Below, piece after piece: positions 9,000 through 17,450 of a DNA stretch of 45,790 nucleotides. Source of the DNA: Chloroflexota bacterium (GTDB lineage: Bacteria > Chloroflexota > Ktedonobacteria > Ktedonobacterales > Ktedonobacteraceae); assembly GCA_902810755.1 (NCBI GenBank), contig CADDYT010000040.1, forward strand, positions 1 through 45,790, given 5' to 3'. Below the pieces are notes generated by a model that did not search any database, was not told the origin of the DNA, and was given only the letters and a program-made list of their open reading frames with translations. The position numbers and the translations under genes were made by a program. Every line of letters begins with the position of its first letter. Positions within the stretch are counted from its first letter, which is position 1.

Positions 9000-10241
9000 T
9001 CAAGAGAAGAAGACTTTCAGCAATTCGATCTGGACATTGAACGCAATGTTGTTCTGATTGGTTGAATAGAAGGCGATCACGCCCTCCTGCACGCCTGAGC
9101 CGTTCAGTTTATAATGAACGGACTGGCTGAAGTCAACGTAGCCAGAGGAGGCCGGGCTGTGAATGGGGCCAGAGTCGCCAATGATGGTAAAGCTATCATC
9201 GTAGAGGACAACATGGCCGAGGATGCTGCCACCGGCCACCGAAACCCCGCTCACGGTTACGGGATTGCCCACCTGCACGTTATTCGCCGGGCTGGAAACC
9301 CTTGTCCCACTATCGAGAGGCACAATCTGGCTGACTTCAAAGACGTTGTTGATGTTGCCATCCAGACGGAAGAGCGTCGCTACAAAGCCGCCGCCGCCGG
9401 TACCAAGATTCGTCACCTGGACAATATAAGCCTGCTTCGCATTGTTATAGGCGATATTTTGCGAAGAGACGTTTGTCCAGTGAAACAAGGTCCCGGCCAG
9501 TCTGTGGACTACTTCACCACCGTTGAGTCGCCACGCATTTGCCGCAGCAATAGTGGTATTGGTTGAAGCGGCCAGCGCCTCGGACTGCTCGGCTTGATAA
9601 TGGGTAACATCGGGATAGATGCCGGGAAACAGGATTTGCTGGAAAGTTGCGCTGCCTGCGTTCCACTGGTATTCCTTAAAGACATTTGGTCCCAGCGGAT
9701 CATTCGAGGCGTTTTCCGCGATCATCAACGTATTGGCCGGGCTGATTGACGCCCTGCCCTGCACCAGACCCAGCGCCGAGAAGCGTTTGACCGGGGTACC
9801 GGTCAGGTTATCATAGACGTAGCAGTCCATTTTCGCGTCCTGGGTATAGTAGCGTGCGACAACCAGAGCCGTCAGCGCGCCATTTTGCTCCAGATTGCCA
9901 CAGGTAACCTGCTGCACCTTATTCACGTTAGCCTTTGTCCCCACCAGGCTATCCCAGTTGACCGACAGGGCCGGGCAATTGGCCACCTGCAGCGTAATCG
10001 GCGTCGGCTTGAAGGCAGGTGTTGGCGTCGCGGTCAGCGTTGAGGCAGTAGTGGGCGTACTGGTTGGAAAATCGTTCGCGCCCGCTCCCTGCGAAGGAGT
10101 CGGGAACAGGCTGCACGCGCTCAAAAGAAGCAGCATGCAGCAGAGCAGCAGGCCGGTGCTACTGATCGCCATGCTCGCATGCCGCGCAGGTCGCCGGGAA
10201 TCCCTGTTTGCTTTGAGCAATCGCATCTGTTGTCTTTCCAT
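9000..10241 (-). CDS. Secreted lipoprotein with C-terminal Gmad2-like Ig domain
   Basis: From the ATG at 10241 the protein has 413 residues. A basic N-terminus and hydrophobic helix end in the lipobox LLSAC, with lipidated Cys43. A Thr/Pro-rich linker (TSTPTTAS...TPTPAFKPTP) follows, as is usual for exported surface proteins. The middle has no domain I recognise. The last 100 residues (SSPANNVQVGNPVTVSG, later VVLYDDSFTIIGDSG) resemble Gmad2, an Ig-like fold known from spore and surface proteins; this is an inference from pattern. A longer frame opens at 10331, but its extra 30 residues do not look like protein. The gene lies between the polysaccharide operon and the sulfotransferases and may act in the same surface layer. 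Confidence 0.7.
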   Translation of the reverse strand: MERQQMRLLKANRDSRRPARHASMAISSTGLLLCCMLLLLSACSLFPTPSQGAGANDFPTSTPTTASTLTATPTPAFKPTPITLQVANCPALSVNWDSLVGTKANVNKVQQVTCGNLEQNGALTALVVARYYTQDAKMDCYVYDNLTGTPVKRFSALGLVQGRASISPANTLMIAENASNDPLGPNVFKEYQWNAGSATFQQILFPGIYPDVTHYQAEQSEALAASTNTTIAAANAWRLNGGEVVHRLAGTLFHWTNVSSQNIAYNNAKQAYIVQVTNLGTGGGGFVATLFRLDGNINNVFEVSQIVPLDSGTRVSSPANNVQVGNPVTVSGVSVAGGSILGHVVLYDDSFTIIGDSGPIHSPASSGYVDFSQSVHYKLNGSGVQEGVIAFYSTNQNNIAFNVQIELLKVFFS

Positions 10242-10808
10242 CTCTCCGTACCTCACACAAAAAAATGATTGCTGATTATTTGTGCCTCTCCATTTTCCAC
10301 TACCACCTCTCGCCTCCCACTCTTTCACCATACAAGTCTATAAGTTCTGCACCGATCCTGTTTGTTACCATGTATTATCGGCATCTTCCGAGCATATATT
10401 GATAGCTGCCCCACGCAGCTATACCTCGCTCGTTTCTCAACCTGTTCTGTCGATTGCATGGGAGGAACATAGTCCCCTCGCCTGTCCTATCTGAAAAACG
10501 GCAGATGAAACACGGTGTAACATCGATACATACAGATAGGACTCCTTCCTCATAGCAAGGACGCGACAACGAGCGTCCAGTAACGCGCTTCCCCTTTTCG
10601 TCCGGGGCCGGGGAAAAAAGGGATATTCGCCTGTTTGCCAGGAGGCGGTTATCGTTTCTTTACTTCAGTCCAGCAATAACAACCGATTTACCACCGCTCA
10701 TTCATAGTTTTCTCTCCATCTCTGCACTACTCTATGAGCGACCGACAATGAAGGTAGAGCTATGTTTTTGCATCGACCATCACTCTGGAAGCGAACGGGT
10801 ATCAGCAA
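10242..10808. other. Divergent intergenic region between lipoprotein and sulfotransferase genes
   Basis: About 570 nt separate the lipoprotein start (10241, minus) from the first sulfotransferase start (10809, plus), so promoters in both directions should lie here. I could not find a convincing -35/-10 pair on either strand. The base composition is more AT-rich than the flanks. The small ORFs present have no ribosome site or protein-like composition. Confidence 0.35.
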
Positions 10809-11696
10809 ATGAGTATCATCAACACGATCAAACCGGTTTACCGGGCCGCGCGGTCTGCGTATAGATTGGCGACCAGCGGGCTGCGCCTGCTACCGGATTT
10901 CATCATTATCGGCACACAGCGCGGCGGTACGACTTCGCTCTATTACTATCTGATTGAATACGCCGGGGTCGCGCCCGCACAGCATAAAGAGGTGCATTTC
11001 TTTGACGATCACTTCCGGCAGGGGATGCGCTGGTACCGGTCGCAATTCCCGACAACCGCGCAAAAGTACCTGACCGAACACGCGGGCAGGCGGCGCTTTC
11101 TCACCGGCGAGTCCAGCCCTTATTATCTCTTTGACCCGCGCATCCCTGCACGGGTACGGGCGGCCCTGCCGGATGTCAAACTGATCGTCTTGCTGCGCAA
11201 CCCTGTCGATCGCGCCTATTCGCATCACTGGCTCTCCACCCACGAAGGACACGAAACGTTGCCGTTCGAGCAGGCAATTCGCCGCGAGGAAGAGCGACTG
11301 CGCGGCGAGCAGGAGAAAATGCTGGCGGACGACCACTATGAAAGCTACAACCACCGCCACTACGCCTACCTGGGCCGGGGCATCTACGCCGACCAGCTCC
11401 AGAACTGGCTGCACGTCTTTCCCGCCGAGCAATTTCTGATTCTCAAAAGCGAAGATCTCTACCAGAATCCGGTATCGATCACAAAGCAGGTGTTAGAGTT
11501 CCTGGGCCTGCCGCCCTCTATCCTCAACACGACGAGAGAGTTCAAACAATACCGCGAGCCGATGCCGAAGGGATACAGGAATAGCGCAAAACCGCCGAAG
11601 ATGGACCCTGAACTGAGGAAAGAACTGGTGGCTTATTTCCGGCCCCACAATCAACGCTTGTATGCATTGTTAGGGCGCGATTTTGCCTGGGAATAA
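10809..11696 (+). CDS. PAPS-dependent sulfotransferase, copy 1 of 3
   Basis: This 295-residue protein is a cytoplasmic-type sulfotransferase that should move sulfate from PAPS to a hydroxyl or amine of a glycan or glycolipid. The 5'-phosphosulfate loop is GTQRGGTTSL (35-44), following LLPDFIII. The 3'-phosphate site is LIVLLRNPVDRAYSHHW (near 126-142). GESSPYYLF and LILKSEDLYQNP are further family segments. Length is normal for the bacterial heparan-sulfotransferase-like group (about 280-310). The ribosome site is weak. It heads a three-gene plus-strand cluster of paralogues beside polysaccharide export genes, so sulfation of the exported glycan is the simplest role. Confidence 0.88.
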   Translation: MSIINTIKPVYRAARSAYRLATSGLRLLPDFIIIGTQRGGTTSLYYYLIEYAGVAPAQHKEVHFFDDHFRQGMRWYRSQFPTTAQKYLTEHAGRRRFLTGESSPYYLFDPRIPARVRAALPDVKLIVLLRNPVDRAYSHHWLSTHEGHETLPFEQAIRREEERLRGEQEKMLADDHYESYNHRHYAYLGRGIYADQLQNWLHVFPAEQFLILKSEDLYQNPVSITKQVLEFLGLPPSILNTTREFKQYREPMPKGYRNSAKPPKMDPELRKELVAYFRPHNQRLYALLGRDFAWE

Positions 11697-11721
11697 GGGA
11701 TAGAAACAAGGAGTACACAAC

Positions 11722-12573
11722 GTGACTACGATAGATAAACATGTACTGCGTAAGGCGTACCGGGCATCAACGAACCGACTGCGCCTGCTGCCAGACTTTA
11801 TCATTATTGGGGTGCAGAAGGGCGGCACCACCTCACTCTATCGCTATCTGATCGAGCATCCATCGATTGCCCCCATCTATGTCAAGGAGCCGCACTTTTT
11901 TGACATCTATTACCATAAAGGTATGGGCTGGTATCGCGCGCATTTTCCCATGCTGACGGAGAAATACGCTGCGCAGATCGTGCGCGGGCAGAAGTTGCTC
12001 ACGGGCGAGGCCAGCCCCTACTACCTGCTACACCCGCTGGCGGCGAAACGGGTTGCCGCAACGCTGCCGCACGTGAAGCTCATTGTCCTGCTGCGCAACC
12101 CGGTCGACCGCGCGTACTCGCAGTACCAGCATCAGCGCCGCCAACCGGGGGTTGAGCCGCTCTCGTTTGAGGAGGCCATTGAGGCCGAAGCGGAGCGACT
12201 GGCGGGGGAAGAGGAGAAGATGCTGCAAGATGAACGCTATGCCAGCTTCAACCATCGCCACTACAGCTATCTGGCGCGCGGCACCTATATCGAGCAATTG
12301 CCGCGCTGGATGAAGCTGTTCCCGCGCGAGCAGTTCCTGATCCTGAAAAGCGAAGACCTCTTTTCCAACCCGGCGGCCACCGTCGCGCAGACGCTGGAAT
12401 TTTTGAACATCCCCATCAGCAGGGAGCAGCAGGAGAAGGTCTACAAGCCGTTTAATGATGCGCGCTACGAGCCGATGGCGCCGGAGACCCGCGCCCGGCT
12501 GATTGAACACTTCCGGCCATTGAACGCGCGCCTGTATGAATTTCTGGGCCGCGATTTTGGATGGGATCAATAA
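11722..12573 (+). CDS. PAPS-dependent sulfotransferase, copy 2 of 3
   Basis: This 283-residue paralogue of the flanking sulfotransferases starts at GTG 11722, supported by AAGGAG 9 nt upstream. The PAPS-binding loop is GVQKGGTTSL (30-39), differing from copies 1 and 3 by Lys for Arg. The 3'-phosphate site is LIVLLRNPVDRAYSQYQ. SEDLFSNPAA matches the family. The region between the two binding sites and the C-terminal third differ most from the other copies, suggesting different acceptor positions or substrates. Its stop is 1 nt before the ATG of copy 3, so the two are co-translated. Confidence 0.88.
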   Translation: MTTIDKHVLRKAYRASTNRLRLLPDFIIIGVQKGGTTSLYRYLIEHPSIAPIYVKEPHFFDIYYHKGMGWYRAHFPMLTEKYAAQIVRGQKLLTGEASPYYLLHPLAAKRVAATLPHVKLIVLLRNPVDRAYSQYQHQRRQPGVEPLSFEEAIEAEAERLAGEEEKMLQDERYASFNHRHYSYLARGTYIEQLPRWMKLFPREQFLILKSEDLFSNPAATVAQTLEFLNIPISREQQEKVYKPFNDARYEPMAPETRARLIEHFRPLNARLYEFLGRDFGWDQ

Positions 12574-12574
12574 T

Positions 12575-13438
12575 ATGCCAGCAACGACAGATGCTCCGAC
12601 GCCACTGCTAGAGAAGCTCTACCGGGCCGGTACCGCGCCGTTTCGCCTGCTGCCCGATTTTCTGATTATCGGCACGCAGCGCGGCGGCACGACTTCACTC
12701 TACAATTACCTGGCCGACCATCCCTGCATCGGCGCCGCATCGATCAAAGAGGTCCATTTCTTTGATAGCGCCCATTTTAAGCAGGGGCCAATCTGGTATC
12801 GCGGCCATTTTCCCCCACTCTGGCAGAAATATGCCGTCGAGCGCGAGCGCAAAGAGCCGTTTCTCACGGGCGAGTCCAGCCCCTATTATCTGTTCCACCC
12901 GCACACGGCAAAACGGGTGGCCGCGCTGCTGCCGCAGGCAAAGCTGATCGTAATGTTACGCAATCCGGTAAATCGGGCCTACTCCCACTATTACCACGAA
13001 ATCGCCGGCGGCCACGAGAAGCTTTCCTCGTTTGAAGAGGCCATCGAACAGGAGGAAGAGCGACTACGCGAAGAGCAGGAGAAGATGGCAAGCAACGCCG
13101 ATTACGTGGGCTACAAACATCGCCACTACTCCTACCTGGCGCGTGGCCGCTACATCGAGCAACTCCCGGCATGGCTGAGCCTGTTTCCCCGGGAACAGGT
13201 CTTGATTATCAAAAGCGAGGACTTCTATGCCGATCCTGCTGCTGTCTACCGGCAAACCCTGCGTTTCCTGGGCCTGCCAGAGGCTGCACTGAAGACAGGC
13301 GGCCAGGAGTTCAAAACATATAACGAGACGCGCCCGCCAAAAATGAATCCTGAAACGCGCAAACGGCTGGTGGATTACTTCGCGCCCTATAATGAGCAGT
13401 TGTATGCTTATCTGCAAATGGATTTCGGATGGTCGTGA
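12575..13438 (+). CDS. PAPS-dependent sulfotransferase, copy 3 of 3
   Basis: The 287-residue form starting at ATG 12575 is chosen because it aligns with the other two copies. A frame beginning at 12536 would read back into copy 2. The PAPS loop is GTQRGGTTSL (33-42), and the 3'-phosphate site is LIVMLRNPVNRAYSHYY, with Asn in place of the Asp of copies 1 and 2. GESSPYYLF and IIKSEDFYADP are conserved. The upstream stop is only 1 nt away. The gene ends just before a large inverted repeat that can end transcription from both sides. Confidence 0.88.
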   Translation: MPATTDAPTPLLEKLYRAGTAPFRLLPDFLIIGTQRGGTTSLYNYLADHPCIGAASIKEVHFFDSAHFKQGPIWYRGHFPPLWQKYAVERERKEPFLTGESSPYYLFHPHTAKRVAALLPQAKLIVMLRNPVNRAYSHYYHEIAGGHEKLSSFEEAIEQEEERLREEQEKMASNADYVGYKHRHYSYLARGRYIEQLPAWLSLFPREQVLIIKSEDFYADPAAVYRQTLRFLGLPEAALKTGGQEFKTYNETRPPKMNPETRKRLVDYFAPYNEQLYAYLQMDFGWS

Positions 13439-13455
13439 ATTTTCGGCAATAAATT

Positions 13456-13530
13456 TCTCCGTAGGCGTCGATTGATCGGCTTGAGTGACTTCTGTAGCCG
13501 ACCGGGCCGATCAATCGACGCCTACGGAGA
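13456..13530. repeat. 25-bp perfect inverted repeat, likely bidirectional terminator or palindromic mobile repeat
   Basis: The left arm 13456-13480 is the exact reverse complement of the right arm 13506-13530, with a 25-nt centre. The arms begin TCTCCGTAGGCGTCG and end ATTGATCGGC. It sits between the converging ends of sulfotransferase 3 (13438) and the ctaB fusion (13539), where a bidirectional terminator is expected. No clear T-run follows on either strand, and arms this long are more like a MITE or REP-type element used as a terminator. Confidence 0.8.
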
Positions 13531-13538
13531 TTGTTGTT

Positions 13539-15104
13539 CTAGTGAATCACGCGATCCAGCACCATGATGGCGAAGATGGCGGCGAGGTAGATGTTGGAGT
13601 ACCAGAAGAGGGTGCGCGCCAGCTTCCTGGATTGTTCGCGCCAGAGGCGGAAGGCGAGGAAGACGAGGCCGCCGCCCAGCAGGAGCGAACCGGCAAGGTA
13701 GAAGTAGCCCATCGCGCCCATCGCGTAGAGGATCAGGGTGATTGCCACCAGGAAGATGGCGTAGAGCAGGATTTGCTTGCGCGTCTCCGCCTCGCCCTTG
13801 ACCACCGGTAGCATGGGGATGCCCGCTTTCTCGTAGTCTTTCTGGATGAGCAGCGACAAAGCCCAGAAGTGCGGCGGCGTCCAGAAGAAGATGATGGCGA
13901 AGAGCCAGACCGCCGTCAGGCTGACGCTGTTGGTGATGGCCGCCCAGCCGACGAGAACCGGAACCGCTCCGGCAGCGCCGCCGATGACGATATTCTGCGT
14001 CGTGGTACGCTTGAGGCCAAGCGTGTAGACGAAGACATAGAAAAGAATGGCAGAGGTAGCCAGCACGGCGCTGAGCAGGTTGACGAAGGCGAAGAGGATG
14101 ACGAACGAGACGACGCCGAGGACAATGCCAAAGACCAGCGCCTGGCGGGGTTCCACGCGCCCGGAGGGCAGGGAGCGGCGCTGCGTGCGGCCCATGATCT
14201 GGTCGATGTCGCGGTCGATGTAACAGTTGATGCAGTTGGCGCTGCCAGCCGCCAGCGCGCCGCCCAGTAGCGTGGGGATGAGCAGGGAAAGGGGAGGCAG
14301 GCCCTGTTTCGCAATCGCCATGGCGGCAGCCGTCACGCCGAGCAGCAGCACAGTCACATGCGGCTTCATCAGGTCAAGATAGTTGGCGAGCGTCTGCCGG
14401 ATGACGCCGGTCTGCTTTCTTGCCTCAAGCTCGGCCTGCTCCAGCTTTGCCAGTTCCTCCGGCGATGGGGCTACGCGCAACTGGTTGGCAGCGAGTGAGG
14501 CCAGCAGCACCAGCGCGCCCCAGACGAAGGCGGCAAGTGCGAGATGGAGACCCACCAGCCACTCCGGTTCACCGAGTGAGACCCCCAGACCGCCAACGAT
14601 GGCCTGACCGACGAACAACACTCCGGCCACCAGCGCGACAATCGCCTGCTCGCGCGCAACTTGCCAGCGATGCAGAGCGGCAACGACCGTCCAGAGCATA
14701 ACCAGCCCCACGAAGATGGCATAGACGCGGTGCAGGATGTTAATGCCCACAAGCGGGGTGCCGATGGCCCAGGGAGCCGGCTTGCAGAAGAGCCAGCCGG
14801 GGCAGGCCAGCGCCGCTCCACTGCTGCTTACATACGTCCCGAACAGGATCAGTATATAGACGAGCAGGGCGTTAGAGACCGCTAACTGCGTAAATTTGCG
14901 CGTTCGGGCCGGATACTCTCTGCTCGTCGCGGGCCTCTTACTCAGCACGGCCAGCGAGATCGCGCCTGAGAAGAGCGCCAGCGCGACGGCCAGCGGCGCC
15001 GTAATGAGCTGTGGCGAGAGCTTCCAGAGAGCCGTGCCGACCAGCGCGATCAGCACATAGATCGCTCCTGCCGCCGTCCACGTAGCATAGTGGATGAACT
15101 TCAT
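13539..15104 (-). CDS. ctaB: Heme A synthase / protoheme IX farnesyltransferase fusion (CtaA-CtaB)
   Basis: This 521-residue membrane protein joins two heme-modifying enzymes. Residues 1-215 resemble CtaA (heme O to heme A): conserved Cys101 and Cys107 in CPGWLFC, His125 in HRVYAIF and His187 in GLHLALAAF. After a charged linker (215-240) comes CtaB (heme B to heme O): MKPHVTVLLLG, the prenyl-diphosphate site YIDRDIDQIMGRT (Asp297, Asp301), and FFWTPPHFWALS. The CtaA half is shorter than the usual 300 residues. The start at 15104 has AAGGAG 9 nt upstream; a longer frame to 15173 adds an unlikely leader. It is the last gene of the cox operon, 43 nt after sco, and supplies heme A to CoxA. Confidence 0.9.
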   Translation of the reverse strand: MKFIHYATWTAAGAIYVLIALVGTALWKLSPQLITAPLAVALALFSGAISLAVLSKRPATSREYPARTRKFTQLAVSNALLVYILILFGTYVSSSGAALACPGWLFCKPAPWAIGTPLVGINILHRVYAIFVGLVMLWTVVAALHRWQVAREQAIVALVAGVLFVGQAIVGGLGVSLGEPEWLVGLHLALAAFVWGALVLLASLAANQLRVAPSPEELAKLEQAELEARKQTGVIRQTLANYLDLMKPHVTVLLLGVTAAAMAIAKQGLPPLSLLIPTLLGGALAAGSANCINCYIDRDIDQIMGRTQRRSLPSGRVEPRQALVFGIVLGVVSFVILFAFVNLLSAVLATSAILFYVFVYTLGLKRTTTQNIVIGGAAGAVPVLVGWAAITNSVSLTAVWLFAIIFFWTPPHFWALSLLIQKDYEKAGIPMLPVVKGEAETRKQILLYAIFLVAITLILYAMGAMGYFYLAGSLLLGGGLVFLAFRLWREQSRKLARTLFWYSNIYLAAIFAIMVLDRVIH

Positions 15105-15147
15105 ACAAATACTCCTTTGTGCCGGAAAGATCAATAATTGCTTATGA

Positions 15148-15819
15148 TTACGGCAGCCACTGCTGCATACCATCCGCCAGCCCGATTTCCTGGTCGTTTA
15201 GATCGGACTGGTTGGTTGAGTCCAGCGTCTCATAATAAAGCCGCTCGTGTCCGCTGGCATCGATAATATAGGTGATGGGATCATGCGTGATTGACCCATC
15301 TGGATTCACCTGCTGATATACGTTGTAGGCGCGATAGATGGCCTCAAGCTGCGTTGGCGAGCCGGTCAGGAAAAGCCACTGGTGTAACATGCCGTGCTGG
15401 ATAGACCATGCCTGCACGGCGGAGACGCTGGTCGCGGTCGTATTGGCGTTCACGGCGACCAGCATGACCTTGCTGGCCGCAGCCGAACTCAGACGCGCCT
15501 TTGCCGCGTACATAATCTGAGCCGTTAGCGGGCAGAGGCTGGTGCAGCGCGCATCGATGAAAGCCAGCACCACCTCATGACCGCGCAGGGATGAAAGCGT
15601 CACCGATTTCCCGAACTGGTCGACCAGCGTGAAATCAGGGGCGAGCGTGCCGTTGATTGGAAAGCCACCTACGATGTTGCTCGTGTCCTGCGCTGTCACC
15701 GTCTGTTGCGCCTGTGAGGCGACAATGGTTCTAATGCCCCAGACGGTCGCCGCCATCAGCACGCCCGCGAGCAAAATACCGGAAACCATGAGTGTCAATC
15801 TGATACGATCTGGACGCAT
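15148..15819 (-). CDS. Sco1/SenC family copper chaperone for cytochrome oxidase
   Basis: This 223-residue membrane-anchored thioredoxin-fold protein has a TM helix at about 8-30, then APDFTLVDQFGKSVTLSSLRG, the copper-binding CTSLC (Cys92, Cys96) and the conserved His179 in GSITHDP. Known Sco proteins deliver copper to, or reduce, the CuA site of subunit II. The start at 15819 has AGGAAAG just upstream. The open frame extends to 16002 but would overlap ctaG with an unlikely Cys/Arg-rich leader. It lies between ctaG and the ctaA-ctaB fusion in the cox operon. Confidence 0.9.
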   Translation of the reverse strand: MRPDRIRLTLMVSGILLAGVLMAATVWGIRTIVASQAQQTVTAQDTSNIVGGFPINGTLAPDFTLVDQFGKSVTLSSLRGHEVVLAFIDARCTSLCPLTAQIMYAAKARLSSAAASKVMLVAVNANTTATSVSAVQAWSIQHGMLHQWLFLTGSPTQLEAIYRAYNVYQQVNPDGSITHDPITYIIDASGHERLYYETLDSTNQSDLNDQEIGLADGMQQWLP

Positions 15820-15863
15820 GGCTCTTTCCTTTCCAGATACGTGTTTATCTGTGTTTGCAAGCG

Positions 15864-16799
15864 TTAGCTCACGCTCTCCTGTTCTTTCTTCATCTGTGCA
15901 ACGGCGGGAGCGGGATGCTCGTCCTCGTCCAGTTGCGTGGCAAGCCAGCGTTGCACCAGAATGCCAAAAGCAACACCAAAAGGCACATCGCCAAATGTCC
16001 ACATGATGCCCGCGCCTAATTGTTGATCTTGCAGCGTGGAGAAGCCGCCCACCCCCTGTACCGCGTGAATATAGGGCGTATACAGCGGTACCTGCACGAA
16101 GGCGATCAGGATGGCCAGCACCACGTTCTGCGCTATAGCGAAGCCCAGGCAGCCCATGCGACCGAGATAACCGGCGCGCGGGCGTAAGGGGGGAGACGGG
16201 ATCACCTGCGTCCAGAAGAGCGCGCTCACGGCCAGGAAAGTTAGATGCTCAAACCAGTCATGGATAAGGCTGTTGGTCAGGGCAAGATCGTACAGGGGCG
16301 GCCAGTGCCAGCCCCAGATGCCGACGAACAGGAGGAAACAGGTGATGGCGGGCTGGCGCAGCCAGCGCCCCAGCTCGTAAAAAAATCGCCCCATCTTCAG
16401 CGCCTTGATCAGCCTGCGTCCCCGGCGCGGCAGGCCAAGCCAGAGTGGTAAAAATGGCGCGCCCGCCACCAGCAGCGGGGCCATAACAATCAGGACAAGC
16501 AGGTGCTGCACCATGTGAACCCAGAAGTAGCGGGCCGAGAAGAGATCAACGGGGGCAGAGCTTGCCAGCAGGAAGACGAAAAGGGCCGCCAGGAAGTAGA
16601 GGCCGCGCCAGAACCAGCTATTCCAGCGTTCCAGCCCGGCAAGAGAGCCGGGCGAGGAATGCATGGTTCTGGCCGACTTCCTCTGCTCCGCGTTGACGAG
16701 GAGACGCCAGCCGCGAAAGTAGACGATTTCGGCAACAAGACATCCGAGCAAGATTGTGGGTGGAATCGGCCACCCGTTCACGTCAACCCAGATGCTCAT
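15864..16799 (-). CDS. ctaG: Cytochrome c oxidase assembly protein, caa3-type CtaG
   Basis: This 311-residue protein has about seven TM helices. It resembles the caa3_CtaG family, which is needed for copper insertion or assembly of Bacillus-type oxidases. Characteristic segments are FSARYFWVHMVQHLLVLIV, a GWHWPPLYDLAL-type segment, and HDWFEHLTFLAVSALFW, with several membrane-embedded His. The C-terminus is charged and cytoplasmic. The start at 16799 has GGAGG 5 nt before it, 24 nt after coxC. The next gene, sco, is also a copper-handling protein. Confidence 0.87.
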   Translation of the reverse strand: MSIWVDVNGWPIPPTILLGCLVAEIVYFRGWRLLVNAEQRKSARTMHSSPGSLAGLERWNSWFWRGLYFLAALFVFLLASSAPVDLFSARYFWVHMVQHLLVLIVMAPLLVAGAPFLPLWLGLPRRGRRLIKALKMGRFFYELGRWLRQPAITCFLLFVGIWGWHWPPLYDLALTNSLIHDWFEHLTFLAVSALFWTQVIPSPPLRPRAGYLGRMGCLGFAIAQNVVLAILIAFVQVPLYTPYIHAVQGVGGFSTLQDQQLGAGIMWTFGDVPFGVAFGILVQRWLATQLDEDEHPAPAVAQMKKEQESVS

Positions 16800-16823
16800 G
16801 ATGCCTCCATCTTCTCTTGCTCG

Positions 16824-17429
16824 TTAGTGCAACACCAGGGTGAAGACCCACATGAGCAGACCGGCGATCACCGTGTAGTACCACCAGTAGCCGGACGCCT
16901 CCACCAGGAAGCCGCGACCCGCCATCCTGCCGCGCATGACCCGCCCGATCAGGAGCAGACCAACAATGGCGGAAAGCAGGAAGTGGATCGCCGAATACCA
17001 CGTGACCAGTATCATGACGCTTTCGTAGGCATGATACGGATTACCGGCATAGCCCAGCGTCAGGCCCATGATAATCTGGATCACCGTTGCTGCAAGCATG
17101 AGGACGAAAGCGGCGATGAGCAGGGCCGACTGCCCGACGCCTCTTTCATCGCTCATCGCGCCTCGCCCCCACACGTAATAGCTGAGGGCGCTCAGGATGA
17201 TTGCGATGGCGACGATCAGCCCCAGCACGAAGGAGGGGGGATGGTCGCCCGGCACCCTGTACTGGTTCAAGACGTTGAGCGCGCTCAGGTAGCCACCGGC
17301 GGCAAGGATAGCCATCACAGACATGACATCCGAGATGATGAACAGAATCACGGCTGCTCGCGCCCTGCCTGCCAGAATATGGGGTTCAAGTTCGTGAGTT
17401 TCCTCTACGACGGTACTTGATGTACTCAT
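16824..17429 (-). CDS. Cytochrome c oxidase subunit III
   Basis: This 201-residue protein has five TM helices, the length of the short subunit III type found in many bacteria (CtaE/CoxC). The family features are HAYESVMILVTWYSAIHFLLSAIVG and a closing YWWYYTVIAGLLMWVF, near the usual terminal helix with aromatic residues. The acidic N-terminus EETHELEPH is cytoplasmic. Subunit III stabilises the catalytic core and supports proton uptake. The start has GAGGAG upstream. It lies 21 nt after coxA and before ctaG. Confidence 0.85.
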   Translation of the reverse strand: MSTSSTVVEETHELEPHILAGRARAAVILFIISDVMSVMAILAAGGYLSALNVLNQYRVPGDHPPSFVLGLIVAIAIILSALSYYVWGRGAMSDERGVGQSALLIAAFVLMLAATVIQIIMGLTLGYAGNPYHAYESVMILVTWYSAIHFLLSAIVGLLLIGRVMRGRMAGRGFLVEASGYWWYYTVIAGLLMWVFTLVLH

Positions 17430-17450
17430 AACATCTCTCCTCTTCTGTTA

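Noticed and set aside
8707..9065. Small ORFs on both strands upstream of the BY-kinase
   Set aside because: They have no ribosome sites, are Cys- and Tyr-rich in a random way, and match no family. The region is better explained as control sequence.
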